Below, one piece after another: positions 46,817 to 58,198 of a DNA stretch of 64,000 bases. The stretch is taken from positions 5,280,982-5,344,981 of the forward strand of contig NC_049985.1 of NCBI RefSeq assembly GCF_000003815.2, given 5' to 3'. Under the pieces are notes generated by a model. The model did no database searches. It saw nothing but the letters and a program-made list of their open reading frames with translations, and was not told the origin of the DNA. The stretch comes from Branchiostoma floridae (taxonomy: Eukaryota > Chordata > Leptocardii > Amphioxiformes > Branchiostomatidae). The position numbers and the translations under genes were made by a program. The stretch's first letter is position 1; each line of letters begins with the position of its first letter.

Positions 46817-49573
46817 ATGGTATCCGTTGAAAGCGAGGACGTTCTTATCATAAATTGTGACGATACGTTCCCGCTGGATTCTGTGCATGAGTTGGTCGAA
46901 AAATCGTCTCAAGCTACGGGCATTAAAACGAGAATCAAACGTACACGTTTTCAGCTGTCAGATTTGAAAGAAACCAGCGAGAAGGTGAAAAGCGAAAGGG
47001 AGGAGAAAGGAAAACTTCTGTGCGCCATTCTTGTTCTCCACGCCCACGAGTCTCGTCTTTCAGTAAACGAGAAGAACGCAGGTATCGGCTACGCCGTTCT
47101 CTACAGGGCTCTACGAGAGGCCTCCGAAGGTACGAAAACCTACCTTGATTTTATTATGCACTAAGGATATTTCAGGTCACATACAATATCCGAGATCGTT
47201 TTGCATTATACAAAATGAGAAATAAACAATTCTAGCCTGTTCATTTTAAAACAGCCCCGTCTTCCTTATAGTTATACCATGAAGCCTTACTTGAACTAAA
47301 TAAACGTTATAAATAAAACTCGGCACAAAAAGTTTGGATTATCAACTTCGTTTCTTTCTGCATCAATTTCAATGTATTATATATCTATAGAATGCTTGTG
47401 TGATTTTCTTGCTAATGATATCAGTCATTATCATTGTTAATTCATATAACACGCAGGGGGTCACAAAATAGAGTGCCGAAATTACCCTACTTAAGCCAAA
47501 TACTCCATTTGGCTCAATTTCTTCCGTTGGTATATTGACTTGTGAATGAAGGCAAGTTGAATAAACAGGACATGTCAATCAAAGCAACTGTTACTCTTTA
47601 TTCAAGCAAACAATTTGAACCAAGAGGTGTTCAATCGAGTGCTAGCCATAAGCCATAGGAAGGCTATTCCATCCTAAAGGCTAAGACTGTGCTCCAGCAT
47701 CGCATCCTGGAGGTAGTCTGCAATATTAATGGCCCTTGCTCTGTGTGGACGGGTGTTGTAATCGTGCAGAAGGGCATTTGGTCCAATATTGAAGAGGTGG
47801 GATATTGCGACTATATCTCACCACATTTAAGTTGCCTGGAATGATGACGAGTCTTGTTTTTCTCATGGCCCCACGCCATGACGCTGCCTCAACCACCAAA
47901 CGCTAAATGTTACTCTTGCCGTGCCAGCGCGTGGTTCTCCTTGCCACCTCCGGGGTTTGATTCGGTCATCCAACTGTCGAAAGGGCAGATAGAATCTACT
48001 CAAATGTGCTAAAACAAACTTGTATGTTCTGTATAAAAATTTGACGTGAAAAGAGGATTGATTGAATCAGTGACACACGCGCCAATACCAACAGTATGAT
48101 ACAGCGTTGAACTGAAGGAGGGAAATTTGGGCACTTTTTTTTTTGTGACCCACTTAAGTAAGCAGGCCTGGTGCTCGTTTCATGAGTTAACAATCATAAT
48201 AAGTTTGATACTATTGGAAAGGAAATTACACGAGCTTTCTGTTGATATGTAATACATTGACATTCATAAAGAAATAACGGAAATATGATATACCAAAGTT
48301 AATATTCCAAACTTGTTGTGCTGAGTTTATCTAGTGAAATGTATTGCTGGAGTACTATAATTAGTATCCCCCTTTAAAAAGATAAACACATAAGACTCAG
48401 TATATTTCTATCGGAAAATGGAGTGATAAATCATGATAGAGTACCGTTCTATATAATTGTTTTACCTATAGGGTGTGTAAGAATGATTTCCATTACTACA
48501 TTTCAGGGAGAACACTTGTTGTGGTTGGTGGAGACGAGTCCTCAAGAGCCGATAGAAAGGTGGTCTCCGATCGAATCCGCTACAAAGTTGCATCACAGTT
48601 CGACGATGAGTATCTCGATGGCAGAAGGGGCTTTGTGTTCTCCTGGGGGGAAAACTATTATCCCGTACATGAAGAAGCTTTTAATCAGTACCTACACGCA
48701 ATAGGAAGTGGAGAAAAGGGCTTAAAACGGGCATTTGCACCTACCACCCACTTCAAAACAACCGATCAAGAGGAGAACGACGCGGCTGAGGCACAAAAGA
48801 TATCAGAAGATGGACACACGTCAGTGGCAAGTGATTCCAAAAACAGTTTGAAGCAACACGCCGAAACAGGAGAGCCAAAAGATAAAGAGAACTCTATGGC
48901 GACTTTTCAATCCGATGTCAGCTCTTTGACCCCAGATCAATCACACGCGTCTACGTCTCGAGAAAAAGGTGACAATGAAGACATGCCAGCACAGCCAAAA
49001 GATACAGCATCATCAGACTGCCAAATGGGGATTGAAAAAGAGTTGAAGAATGCAACTCACGATACATCCACGACAGCAATGAAACCCCGAGCCCAAAATG
49101 CCCCAAAGGGCTCGCCATCAAATGAGACACACCAAAAGTACCCACCAACGGAGGAGAGACACCAAAAGTACCCACCAAAGGAGGAGAGACACCAAAGGCA
49201 CCCACCAACGGAGGAGAGACACCAAAAGTGCCCAGGATCAGATGACATACAGAGACATGAGATTGAAAAACGGTTGTCAAAACGCATACAGGAATTTGAT
49301 CAGAGGTACCCAGAAAGTCAACCTAAACTTTTTGGAGTGCTCAGAAATGGAAAGTTGGATAAGAAGAATGCCTATATTCTTGATGAGAAAGATCCTACAT
49401 TTATCGTCCCTCCTTACATGGAGGAAGTAGTTTTTATGGAAAAAAGGAACACTCCTGAGGTGGACGTGATTGTCTACATAGATCCCAAAGACGACGGTGC
49501 AATCAGTTTCAAGTACTGGGAAGTTAACGTTCCTGCCCATTCAGGTTGGAAATGGTTCTGTAATTGGACCTGA
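46817..49573 (+). CDS. X3: X-family protein with Lys/Glu-rich repeats
   Basis: Exons 46817-47129 and 48507-49573 join in phase 1, giving about 459 aa. The N-terminal domain is conserved with X1/X2: VLIINCDDTFPLDSV, LLCAILVLHAHESRLSVNE, AGIGYAVLYRAL, TLVVVGGDES, then GRRGFVFSWGENYYPVHEEA. A long polar linker follows. Residues ~311-348 are about 3.5 copies of a 10-residue unit, HQKYPPTEER. The C-terminal ~90 residues (FGVLRNGKLDKKNAY, then VDVIVYIDPKDDG) match the X1/X2 C-terminal domain. It is the only X gene on the plus strand and flanks S2. The intron carries a transposase relic. AATAAA lies at 49952-49957. Function is not recognised. Confidence 0.8.
47585..47950 (-). pseudogene. Tc1/mariner transposase relic
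   Basis: On the minus strand, in shifting frames, appear VMAWG, then KTRLVIIPGNLN, then HDYNTRPHRARAINIADYLQ, then a degraded SIEHLL stretch. These match in order the GxSVMVWGGIS, LVxxxGNLN, QDNARPHxAR and DLNPIEHLW landmarks of Tc1-family DDE transposases. Frameshifts and stops show it is inactive. It sits in the X3 intron. Confidence 0.75.
49126..49235 (+). repeat. 30-bp coding minisatellite in X3
   Basis: The unit GAGAGACACCAAAAGTACCC followed by ACCAACGGAG occurs about 3.5 times in frame in exon 2 of X3, with few differences between units, implying recent slippage or unequal exchange. It encodes HQKYPPTEER-type repeats. Confidence 0.85.
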
Positions 49574-49582
49574 TATGTATAT

Positions 49583-49610
49583 CCAAGGAGGTTAAACTAA
49601 AGCTCCTTGG
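49583..49610. repeat. CCAAGGAGG hairpin after the X3 stop
   Basis: CCAAGGAGGTTAAACTAAAG followed by CTCCTTGG can fold into a short stem. It starts ten bases after the X3 stop codon, so it would lie in the X3 3' UTR. It belongs to the CCAAGGAGG hairpin group. Confidence 0.5.
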
Positions 49611-49951
49611 TATATCATTGGCTCCATAGACAACGGCAAGAAAGGGAATGTGCCTGGTACAAGAATATTTCTGGTACAACGCATACACCAACAAAATGTA
49701 CCACGTTAACTTTCTGATTCACAACCTTTATCTGGAGATATGAAACAACTGTAAAGAATCTGTCAAGATGATCAAACCAACTAAGACTTACCTACTGAGA
49801 GTAAACGATCTAACTGAACTAGTTAACCCCCTTTGACTGAAACTTTTACCTCTGACATTTACACACGTCACCATAGGATACTGGTTTGAAGGAAGAAGAA
49901 TTTGATATATGCCTTTGAGGCTCTAATGCTTTTTCTATACCATGTGATGAC

Positions 49952-49957
49952 AATAAA
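49952..49957 (+). terminator. X3 polyadenylation signal
   Basis: AATAAA lies about 380 bp past the X3 stop codon, followed by more AT-rich sequence. Confidence 0.4.
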
Positions 49958-50539
49958 AACAATAATTCAACATCAATACATTTTACAGTAGTATCATGGT
50001 AGCATTTTAATTCCATACACTCTGATTTTGACTCAAGTCAATCAGTAGGATAAGACACCTTGCCATCAGCAAAAACTGTTTTTGCTAATGACCTGCAACA
50101 TACATCATTAAAGCTTTACCATACTATTATATTTGATATGGTTATGGTTATATCCTTAAGTGGTCTATCTGTCAACATTGTTGTAGGTATATTTATTTGC
50201 CTTTTTTGCTGAAAGCAGCATGGAATTCAAGGCAAACAGAGTCTGAGAAATTAGCCCAGGGGCTAAGTCCAGTAGGGTCACTAGCTGTGGCATCAAACAA
50301 TAGGACGGCATTCTAAACTCAAACAACAACGAAACTAAGATGGTAGCTTAGTTCAAACTCATGAAAAACATGAGACACATGAAGGCAGGCATGTCAGCAG
50401 ACTGATAGCAAGCTTCGTTCCACATACTGGGATGTAATAGTTGCTCTATAAATGTAAAGAATATGCTGTCATCCAAACTTCTTAAAAAAAAGGTTTCCAT
50501 TTTGTGCCACTGAAAGAACAAGTCAGAGTTAGCATCAAG

Positions 50540-51085
50540 GGTTATAATTAAAAAGGGTTACAGGAGAAAGGGTGAGCAAGAAATTGAAGAGGACTCTTCA
50601 ATCTATTGACTGAATCTAGATCAATCACAAGCATTTTGAGTCACAGACAGGTTGGCAATCAAAGCACCCACTATCATTAGCCAGCCCAATGGAGACTGAT
50701 AACAAATGCAACTCACGAAAATACACTGGAGAAAAGAAACACCAGCTCCTACCTATTCCTCCGCTGTCTGCTTCCATGAACATTACCATAAGTAGCCGGG
50801 ATCAGGATCAGCATCATCAAAAGTATCCAGGATCAGATCAGAGACACCACAAGTCTTCAGAATCAGATGACAGGGGCAAGGATAAAACACTGGTGAATAA
50901 AATGCCTTGAAGAACTTAGACTTCCAGGTTACCAAGCTAAACATGAGAATGTTAGACTAAACCAGATGTACCATACATTACATGAAATTGTGGGAAAGTT
51001 AGATAGGGGGTATCATACTTTACATGAAAAAAGTATTCCTGGAACAAAAAAGGAACACTATGATCAGAGACTCTACGACTGGATC
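50540..51085 (+). pseudogene. Decayed partial copy of X3 exon 2
   Basis: Several segments match X3 exon 2 in order: TAGATCAATCACAAGCA (X3 CAGATCAATCACACGCG), AATGCAACTCACGA, CATCAAAAGTATCCAGGATC with AGATCAGAGACACC, and GAACAAAAAAGGAACACTAT (X3 GAAAAAAGGAACACTCC). The frame is broken by stops and gaps. It lacks the N-terminal domain, so only the 3' part of X3 was duplicated or survives. Confidence 0.65.
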
Positions 51086-51419
51086 CATCTTTGACCAGCA
51101 ATGTTGGCCTCTTGTAGGTCAATGTTGGTGCAGGTTGGGCTGAGTAACACTATGTCTTAAGTTATGGGTAGTAAGTGTGACTGTTAGTTTGAGTCTTCAT
51201 TGATTCCATTCTGTTTGATCACACAATATATGAATTGTGGAAATTGTATCTCACTGAGTGTGTGTTTTCTCATTTATTGCCTCAGTGCAGTTCACTATGG
51301 GAAAATCAGCAAAAAGTTCAAGTCCTACAAACAGAAAGTAAAGGGTGAGATGGGTTGACATAATAATGGTAATTTAAAGCCATGGGTTGGTGGTGACACT
51401 GTTCAAATAAAAGGTATAA

Positions 51420-52800
51420 ATATATAAAGTATCAATATCTCTTTATTTAGAACAATTTGTGTGTTTTTGATCATTGTTGGAACATGATCCAACAAGGCAT
51501 TTTCCAAATGGTAGGTTCGGGCTATTGCCCCCATAAACAAATGTGCTAAGCTACTTCCATTCTATTCTTTGTATATTTCTAGATTTCACAGCTGGACATT
51601 AAATTAAATGGCTCTTTTGTGAGAAGCTGTCAGACAGACACAATTTGCTGCAATTTGCAGGGATGTGTGAATTACCCTCTTCCAGCGGACTGACCCAGTT
51701 TCTATTTCTATTTCTATACTCTACTGGGCAAAGCCCCTTTTAGGGGCATCCCGCCCAGGTGAGAATACGAGGTGTACGGTATTAGTGCGACCGGTGGTGG
51801 TGGTGGTGCTCCGAAACAGAAAAATAGTGTGTAGTGAGTGCATTAAAAAAAATACAATATTGTATCAATGTTTGAGCATGTTACACTACAAATGATGAAT
51901 CTATGTTGGAACAGCTTAGAAACTAACAGAAATAATGTATTTGAAATTCCGAGTCACCGAGAGGGTTTTAAAATAATATTTGTAATAAGTTTGAACCATT
52001 TAAAGTAAAAGAGTTTTTCAGTCACTATAGTTCTAAATTGTTCAAACAATTAAAAATGAAAGTTTGAACATGTTTGAACCTATTCATATTTGTTGGAAAG
52101 TAACAATACAAATATCTCTTTATTTAGAACAATTTTCAAACATCTATGTGCTTTTGTTATTGTTCCAACAAGTTCCAACAATTTGTGTCATTTTTTCCCT
52201 CCGTAAAAACTTTTATTGCCCCAATAAACAAAGATGCTAAGCTGGGTCCTTTGTTTGGCCTTGAATTTTTAGATTTTCTTCAGAAGACACTGGTGAGTCT
52301 TTTGTGAAAAGGTGGCAGACAGACATAATTTCCTGTACTTGGCAGGGATGGGTGAATTGCCCTCTTTCCAGCTCACTGCCCCAGATACAAAACATTGTAT
52401 CAATGTTCGAACATGTGATCACAAATGATGAATCTATGTTGGAACAGTTTAGAAACAAACAGAAATAATGTATTTGATGTTAGAAATTTTTCTAGCATGT
52501 ATGAACACTATAGAAAATATTTTGAACATCACACAGATGTTATAAATAGTTCTAAACAGTTACTTATCACAGTCAGATTGTTACAAAGATTACCAAAATG
52601 TTGGAACAAAAGGCAAGAAACACCCTCTCGGTAATGTGGAATTGACTCTAGTAATACGTTAGAAAATATTTTGAACATCAACAAAAATATTAGAAATCGT
52701 TCTTAACAATTAGTTATCTCAGTTAGATTATTGCAAAGGTTTTGAAAATGATACAAGAAAGGGCAAGAAACACCCACTCGGTAATGTGGAATTGACTCTT
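51420..52800. repeat. Tandemly duplicated non-coding segment
   Basis: 51420-51985 and 52108-52490 share ATCTCTTTATTTAGAACAAT, AAACAAA(T/G)(G/A)TGCTAAGCT, CAGACAGACA and AATGATGAATCTATGTTGGA in the same order, about 690 then 540 bp apart. Two further ~150-bp units (52495-52645 and 52655-52805) share TAGAAAATATTTTGAACATC and CTCGGTAATGTGGAATTGAC. No coding function was seen. Confidence 0.7.
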
Positions 52801-53914
52801 TCCGCACTATCCTCCTAATAGGGAAACATTTCTTCACATACCTTTTGAAAATCAAATCTCTCTGCCACCAACCCACTGTGAAGGTAAGAAGGCAGGCAGA
52901 CGGAAATACCAGGACTCCAGACTAACTTTAAATCGTAAGATTTTACATTTGTCATCATTTAAGTAAAGACCATATATGTCCAGAAATTATCAGACAACAC
53001 GGCGTAAAGTGGCTCTAGATTTTAAAGGTAAATTCAAATCGTCCACATATTGAGACACTCCAGACAAAGCTATGGGGCAATGTTTTTGCCCAACCCCCTT
53101 CTGGCTATAGTACCACATGTACACAATACAATACAGTACAGGAACAGTACAATAACTGCTACAATTACATATCACTTGAAACGAACTTCCATGTACATTG
53201 TTGTACAAGTAGTTTGGGGGCTCACATGCCAATATTTCATCAATAAGAAATGAAGCTGAAAATTTAAAAATAAAATCACACAATTCATTGAAGAAAACTA
53301 TGGCAAAGGTTAAGAATCTAATCTACAATGCCCTGCATGTGACCCATTGGACTATTGTCAACAGAGAAATCTGCAATGGCAACTAAGTGTTTGTATTCAC
53401 CACCTTTATCAAAAGATGTTGAACAACAGTGCATAACTTGTCAAGGTGATCAAAGCAACCCAGATTTACCTTCAGTGTTAAGCATCTATTTGTACTGTGA
53501 TCCAACTTTGTATGAACTTTTGAACCTTACGTCCTTGATATTTCTACACCTCACTACCAGAGGATGCAGGTTGGAGGGAATGAGAATCTATGTAGGCCTT
53601 TGTGTGTTTACATGTTTTCCCTTCATCACGTGATCTCAATTAAAAAAAAAAAACTTCAAATACATTGTACATTAATCATGAGACAAGTGCAAAAAACTCA
53701 GTCTTATCACTCTGTATGCTACCTGGAGTTTTGTAAATTGCCTTGGGGGATACATCTGTCCAGGTACACAAGCCAGACATATAAGAGGACATCCCTCAGG
53801 AGTTCCAGAAACACAAGATACATCCTAGAAAAATATTCAGACTGAAACAAATAAAGATTGGAATGTCAGCAGAAATGTAGAAACACCCAGCATCAATGGT
53901 AAGCCACAAATACC

Positions 53915-53995
53915 CTCAGGGGCATTTGAGAGACACCACAACCACCCAATATGATCAGATGACAAGAGACAAGACTGAGATAGAATTACGCTGTC
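53915..53995 (+). pseudogene. Short X3-repeat relic
   Basis: GAGAGACACCACAACCACCC and TGATCAGATGACAAGAGACA resemble the X3 repeat region and its downstream CAGGATCAGATGACATACAG. It appears to be cut off at the right by the TIR element. Only ~80 bp can be aligned by eye. Confidence 0.4.
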
Positions 53996-53996
53996 T

Positions 53997-54980
53997 ATAC
54001 CCGTCACATTACGAGAAAATTGATTAGACGATGAGTCTGCAAGCTCTATGACATTTTCGTGAGTAAGATGTACGGTGTTCTCACGATCATCCCGCGATTT
54101 ACAGGGGTCGTACGATGGTCGCGGTGCAATGAACATGTTCTTAACATAAGCGACAAGTCGCAGGTGATCTCTGGGTTTGCAGAGCTCGCCTTGGTATCTG
54201 TCGGCATTCGATTAATCGGGCGTCAATCCAACGATTGAAGACCGATTTCACCTCCAAAAATCAGACGATGCTCGCTAAAACTGAGATGGCCCTGCAGGAG
54301 TATCGTACAAAACTCTGGCGACCTTCCTCCACATCTTCCTCGACTTGTGCAGAGTCAGTGAAGTTGGGCGTGTTTCCTACAAGCATCCTGCTTGTGTCGG
54401 GGAAATGTTCTACAAGCTTGGGTCGAGCTCCTGTCAATTAGTCTTGTAAGTAATTTTGCACCTGACTGAAACATGTCCCATGCTTTCTGAATTACATCTT
54501 TGAGAATCTTTCCATTAGGATCTTCTTCTTTTCCTTGTTCTTGTAGTCAGAGCCAGTCCCTTGTCGTAGAACAGAGGGTTCGCCTCTAAGAAATCTGCTA
54601 TGGTGTCTTCCACTTTGTACACTCGTCCCTCATGTTCTTCCTCCTCTTTCTTGTCACCATCATCATCTTCCTGGGCTGCTTTGTCTTCAGAGCCGTACTC
54701 TTCTGACACCTTTGTCTTGGTAACCTTTTTGCCCTTCTTTCACTCTATACAAACATATGTAGGGGCTATAGGGGTGTGGTATTCAGGCCATCTGTCCAAG
54801 TGAGAGGTCATGGGAGGTTCATTATCATAGATTTATTCACAAGCAATCTCACGAGCATATATGTGACAGGGACAGTTTGGGGCGAAAAATACGCACGACC
54901 ATCTAACGATCTTAAAATTAGCTGACCTTCCAGCGATCGCGAAGTACGTCTGAAGATCGTACATAATGTGACAGGGGTAT
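53997..54980. mobile_element. Candidate TIR DNA element
   Basis: The left end TACCCGTCACATTACGA and the right end (minus strand TACCCCTGTCACATTATGTACGA) form short inverted termini around ~980 bp. The 3-bp flanks CTA and TTA are similar but not identical. Inside is a minus-strand frame with an acidic stretch and ADFLEANPLFYDKG. Harbinger-type elements carry a SANT/MADF-like protein, which would fit, but no transposase domain is visible. Confidence 0.45.
54515..54709 (-). pseudogene. Possible SANT/MADF-like fragment
   Basis: An open frame of 64 codons encodes an acidic start (EEYGSEDKAAQEDDDGDKKE), then KVEDTIADFLEANPLFYDKG and a basic end TRTRKRRRS. The pattern of a short helix followed by hPxLYDK resembles the first helix of MADF domains. 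It is truncated and probably a remnant within the TIR element. Confidence 0.3.
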
Positions 54981-56894
54981 TACTTAAATGCCTAAAATAA
55001 CTAAATAGGGTTTGCAGATACAGATACAGATGCAAAGATACTGGTTGAAACTTTATATGTGTCTTACAACCATTAATTTGGCAACTGGAGGGTGCATAAT
55101 TGATTTTCTTAAGAGATCCAATAGATCGTGTGCTCAGTTCTGGCTACTGGGACTTTCAGGGGTTTGGACTGTTTTCCTAGACTCAATGAACAGAGGCACA
55201 AATGTTGTCAGAATTTGCATCCGATCAAGCATTACCAAAAACAGCTTGAAGAAGTGTTCAAGAAAGACAGAAGAGCTACATGTACAACATGCACAAAAAT
55301 ACTGATGCACAAAAGGTAGTTATGTCAATTCAAATACAAAACCATCTAATTGAATATCAACCTAAAAAATAAAAGATACTAAAAAAAGCGCATGTAGTTG
55401 CAGGATCAAATGATTGCAGCAGCAGTTAATAAGCTAAGATTATATATTATGCATAATACAACTGGTAAGGGGGTACTTAAAATTAGGATACAATAAGTGA
55501 TGCTGGTATAATGGGTAAGTTCTTTCCCTGGAAACAAAAAGAAAAGGGTGGCTGGCATAACAATGGTCATAAAAGCTTATCTAGGAAGGATCACAATGTA
55601 TTGGCCACTCAATACTTTAAAACAGTAAGTTCTTTCTGCAAGGAAAGACAGCATATATCCTGACAAGGACACTGAACACAAACAAGCTGCACTTTTAGTT
55701 AGTGAGGATCTGCTTCTTAAAATGAAGCTAAGATAATACTACTATATAGAGCAGTGTTTTTTGCACCCCATTCTGTCCTTTCTACTCTACGTTCTAAATA
55801 AACTTGAACATTAACAGAACGCAGATGTACATGCATATTTACGCAAAAAGAACTAAATCTACAAATTTCATATCCTACTTATTCAAGAATAAATGAGAGG
55901 CAAAAATTACCAATTCAATCTACATTTGATATTTCTAACTTAAGAAAGTTAAATTTGAAGTTAATCTTTCAAATGATGTTGTTAAAAAATGTGACCCCAT
56001 CAACAAACAACCTGCCTTATTAGTACCAAAGTGTTTTTCCCATTTTTGTCATGGAACATTGAACATCTGTTTATCATCTTTGAAGGAGATCTAGCCAGAA
56101 AGGCCTATTGAGTTAAGGAACTAACTAATCTGATAAGTATCCATGTTTGTCTGGGGATGCCAGATTCGGTGAAGAGTATTGAGGTGATGATCTTTTCTCT
56201 CTCTCTTAAGGATGAAGACCTGCATATAATTACAACTTTCACATCTGCTTCATGTGGTTCAACACAAGTTGTTAAAATAAGTGAAAAATATCTGCTATAG
56301 AACTATGATATTGAGCTTTTGAGGAAATCTCAGTAGCACAGCACCTATTGAATCAGATTTTGGACCAAATTGAATGTCATCTGGAGGTCAGCAGAACCAG
56401 TTTATGCTGACATCCTGCAATATATGCCATCAAATATTTACCAAATGGACTGTATATTCAAAACACCATGGGCTACCTGGCAACCCCGATATTGTTATTT
56501 GATTTTTGACAACAACAGCATCAAACTCCAAGTACCAGAGTCTGCCAAATGACCTTGGAAGCAAAGTCCAGCAGTCACTTAACCTGGGGGCATTCAAACA
56601 ATAACATTCCACAGATATTGTACAGTGTGAATTTACAAAGGTAAGTCCATATTATATATAAGTCCATATACATGTAGTTTCTCAACAAGAACACATGAAT
56701 GACACTAGCAATAAAGAGAGTATTGTCACACTTGTTATGATGACCAAACACAACAAAAGCCTTTATGGGTATCTGCATTGAGTGCAAAAAACATCTTCAC
56801 TTACATGTACAGACCTGTGAACTCAACAGATGGCTGACTGTTGAATAACAAACAAGACAAGACTACTTGAAATAAGCTATTGTTACTGTTATTA

Positions 56895-57184
56895 GGTGGG
56901 CTGACTACTCTCTCTTGCAAGGAGCTTTAACACAATATGTGGAGCCAAATCGCAAGGGTCTGGAGTGGCTGGCATTCAGTGCTAAATCAGGTGACCTCAA
57001 TACGACAGTAACTGCCCCAGGTTCAGCCAGGACTGTAGCTTTTGTTCAACTTACACCGGAAATGGCCCTTACTCTTCTTGACCCTCCTCAAAAATGGGAC
57101 CTCCATTTAACATTCTATCCGAGGGGCGGCCCAAACCACAGCTTATTAGCTCATGTCTACCTGAGTGAAGTGGGAAAGTCGTGA
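56895..57184 (+). other. Possible terminal exon or ORF, unassigned
   Basis: After an acceptor-like TGTTATTAG the frame runs GWADYSLLQGALTQYVEPNR through KGLEWLAFSAKSGDL, LTPEMALTLLDPPQKWDLHL and HVYLSEVGKS before a stop, about 96 codons. Composition is protein-like but no partner exon or family is recognised. It could be a decayed transposon or gene fragment. Confidence 0.25.
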
Positions 57185-58198
57185 AAAGTACCTTTCCTGA
57201 GGGCACAAGATTGGTGGCATGTCAACGAATTTAAACCAAGAACATCTGGGTTATGCGCTGAATACCCTGACGTTAGGCCACACAATCCCCTTGGTTGATA
57301 AACCCATATGAAATTGAATGTGCTTGTTTTGCCTGAATTACGTCAGCATCAGCAATGACTTGAGTTTGAAAAACTAACAAAGTGACAGCTGACACTGCAT
57401 GTAAAATTTTGTCAAAGACATATTTATGCATCACCAGTAAAACATAGCTGGACGATATCTAATGAATAAGTATATAGCTAGCAACCATTTTTAATGAGAC
57501 CAAGACTTGAAATAATTGAGTGCTAAAACAAGTTAAAACAAATATTGCTAACAGCAGTGATGCACTTTGTTGATTGGTAATAGCTTAAAGTTTAAAGTTG
57601 GGTGAACTTTTTTCTTTTCAAATCAAAATTTCAGTACGGACCATACTGGGGTAACAGTAAAGAAGGGAAAGGTCAAATAGCTTCTTTATCAAGACTCTAG
57701 ATCACTTAATATATATGTAAATGAGTGATGCAGAGTCTTTTTGGCTTTGGCTACTACCGGTATGGGCATCAAGTTTCACTATGTCTTGCCAACACATTTC
57801 CATCTGATCTCCTTCCCATTCAATTCTAATACTATAAACATCACTTACTTGCCTTTGTAATATTGACAATGAAATAGCAGGTGTTTGAAATGGTGATATC
57901 GTCTTATGTCTTCTATCTTCTATATGTAATAGCATACATTGCTTATCACAAAATGAACATGGCTCCTAGTCATGTTATAAGTGTTCAGATCCAAGAGATA
58001 CACCTGTGCGTGACATCTTCTGTGCTGATAATAATCTGGTAGACAAACATTCCGTGCCATGCAGATGTGTGCATTGACAGCAACTGTCATGGATCGCAGC
58101 GCACTTGTTAGGGGGTTGCAAAGTGATGTTACAAAATGTTTCTTGCTCTGTATAACGCAGATTGGACTTATTCCTCAAGCTTCCAACATTTTTGCACT

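Noticed and set aside
48951-49287. Minus-strand frames with GVSPPLVGTF repeats
   Set aside because: Antisense of the X3 minisatellite.
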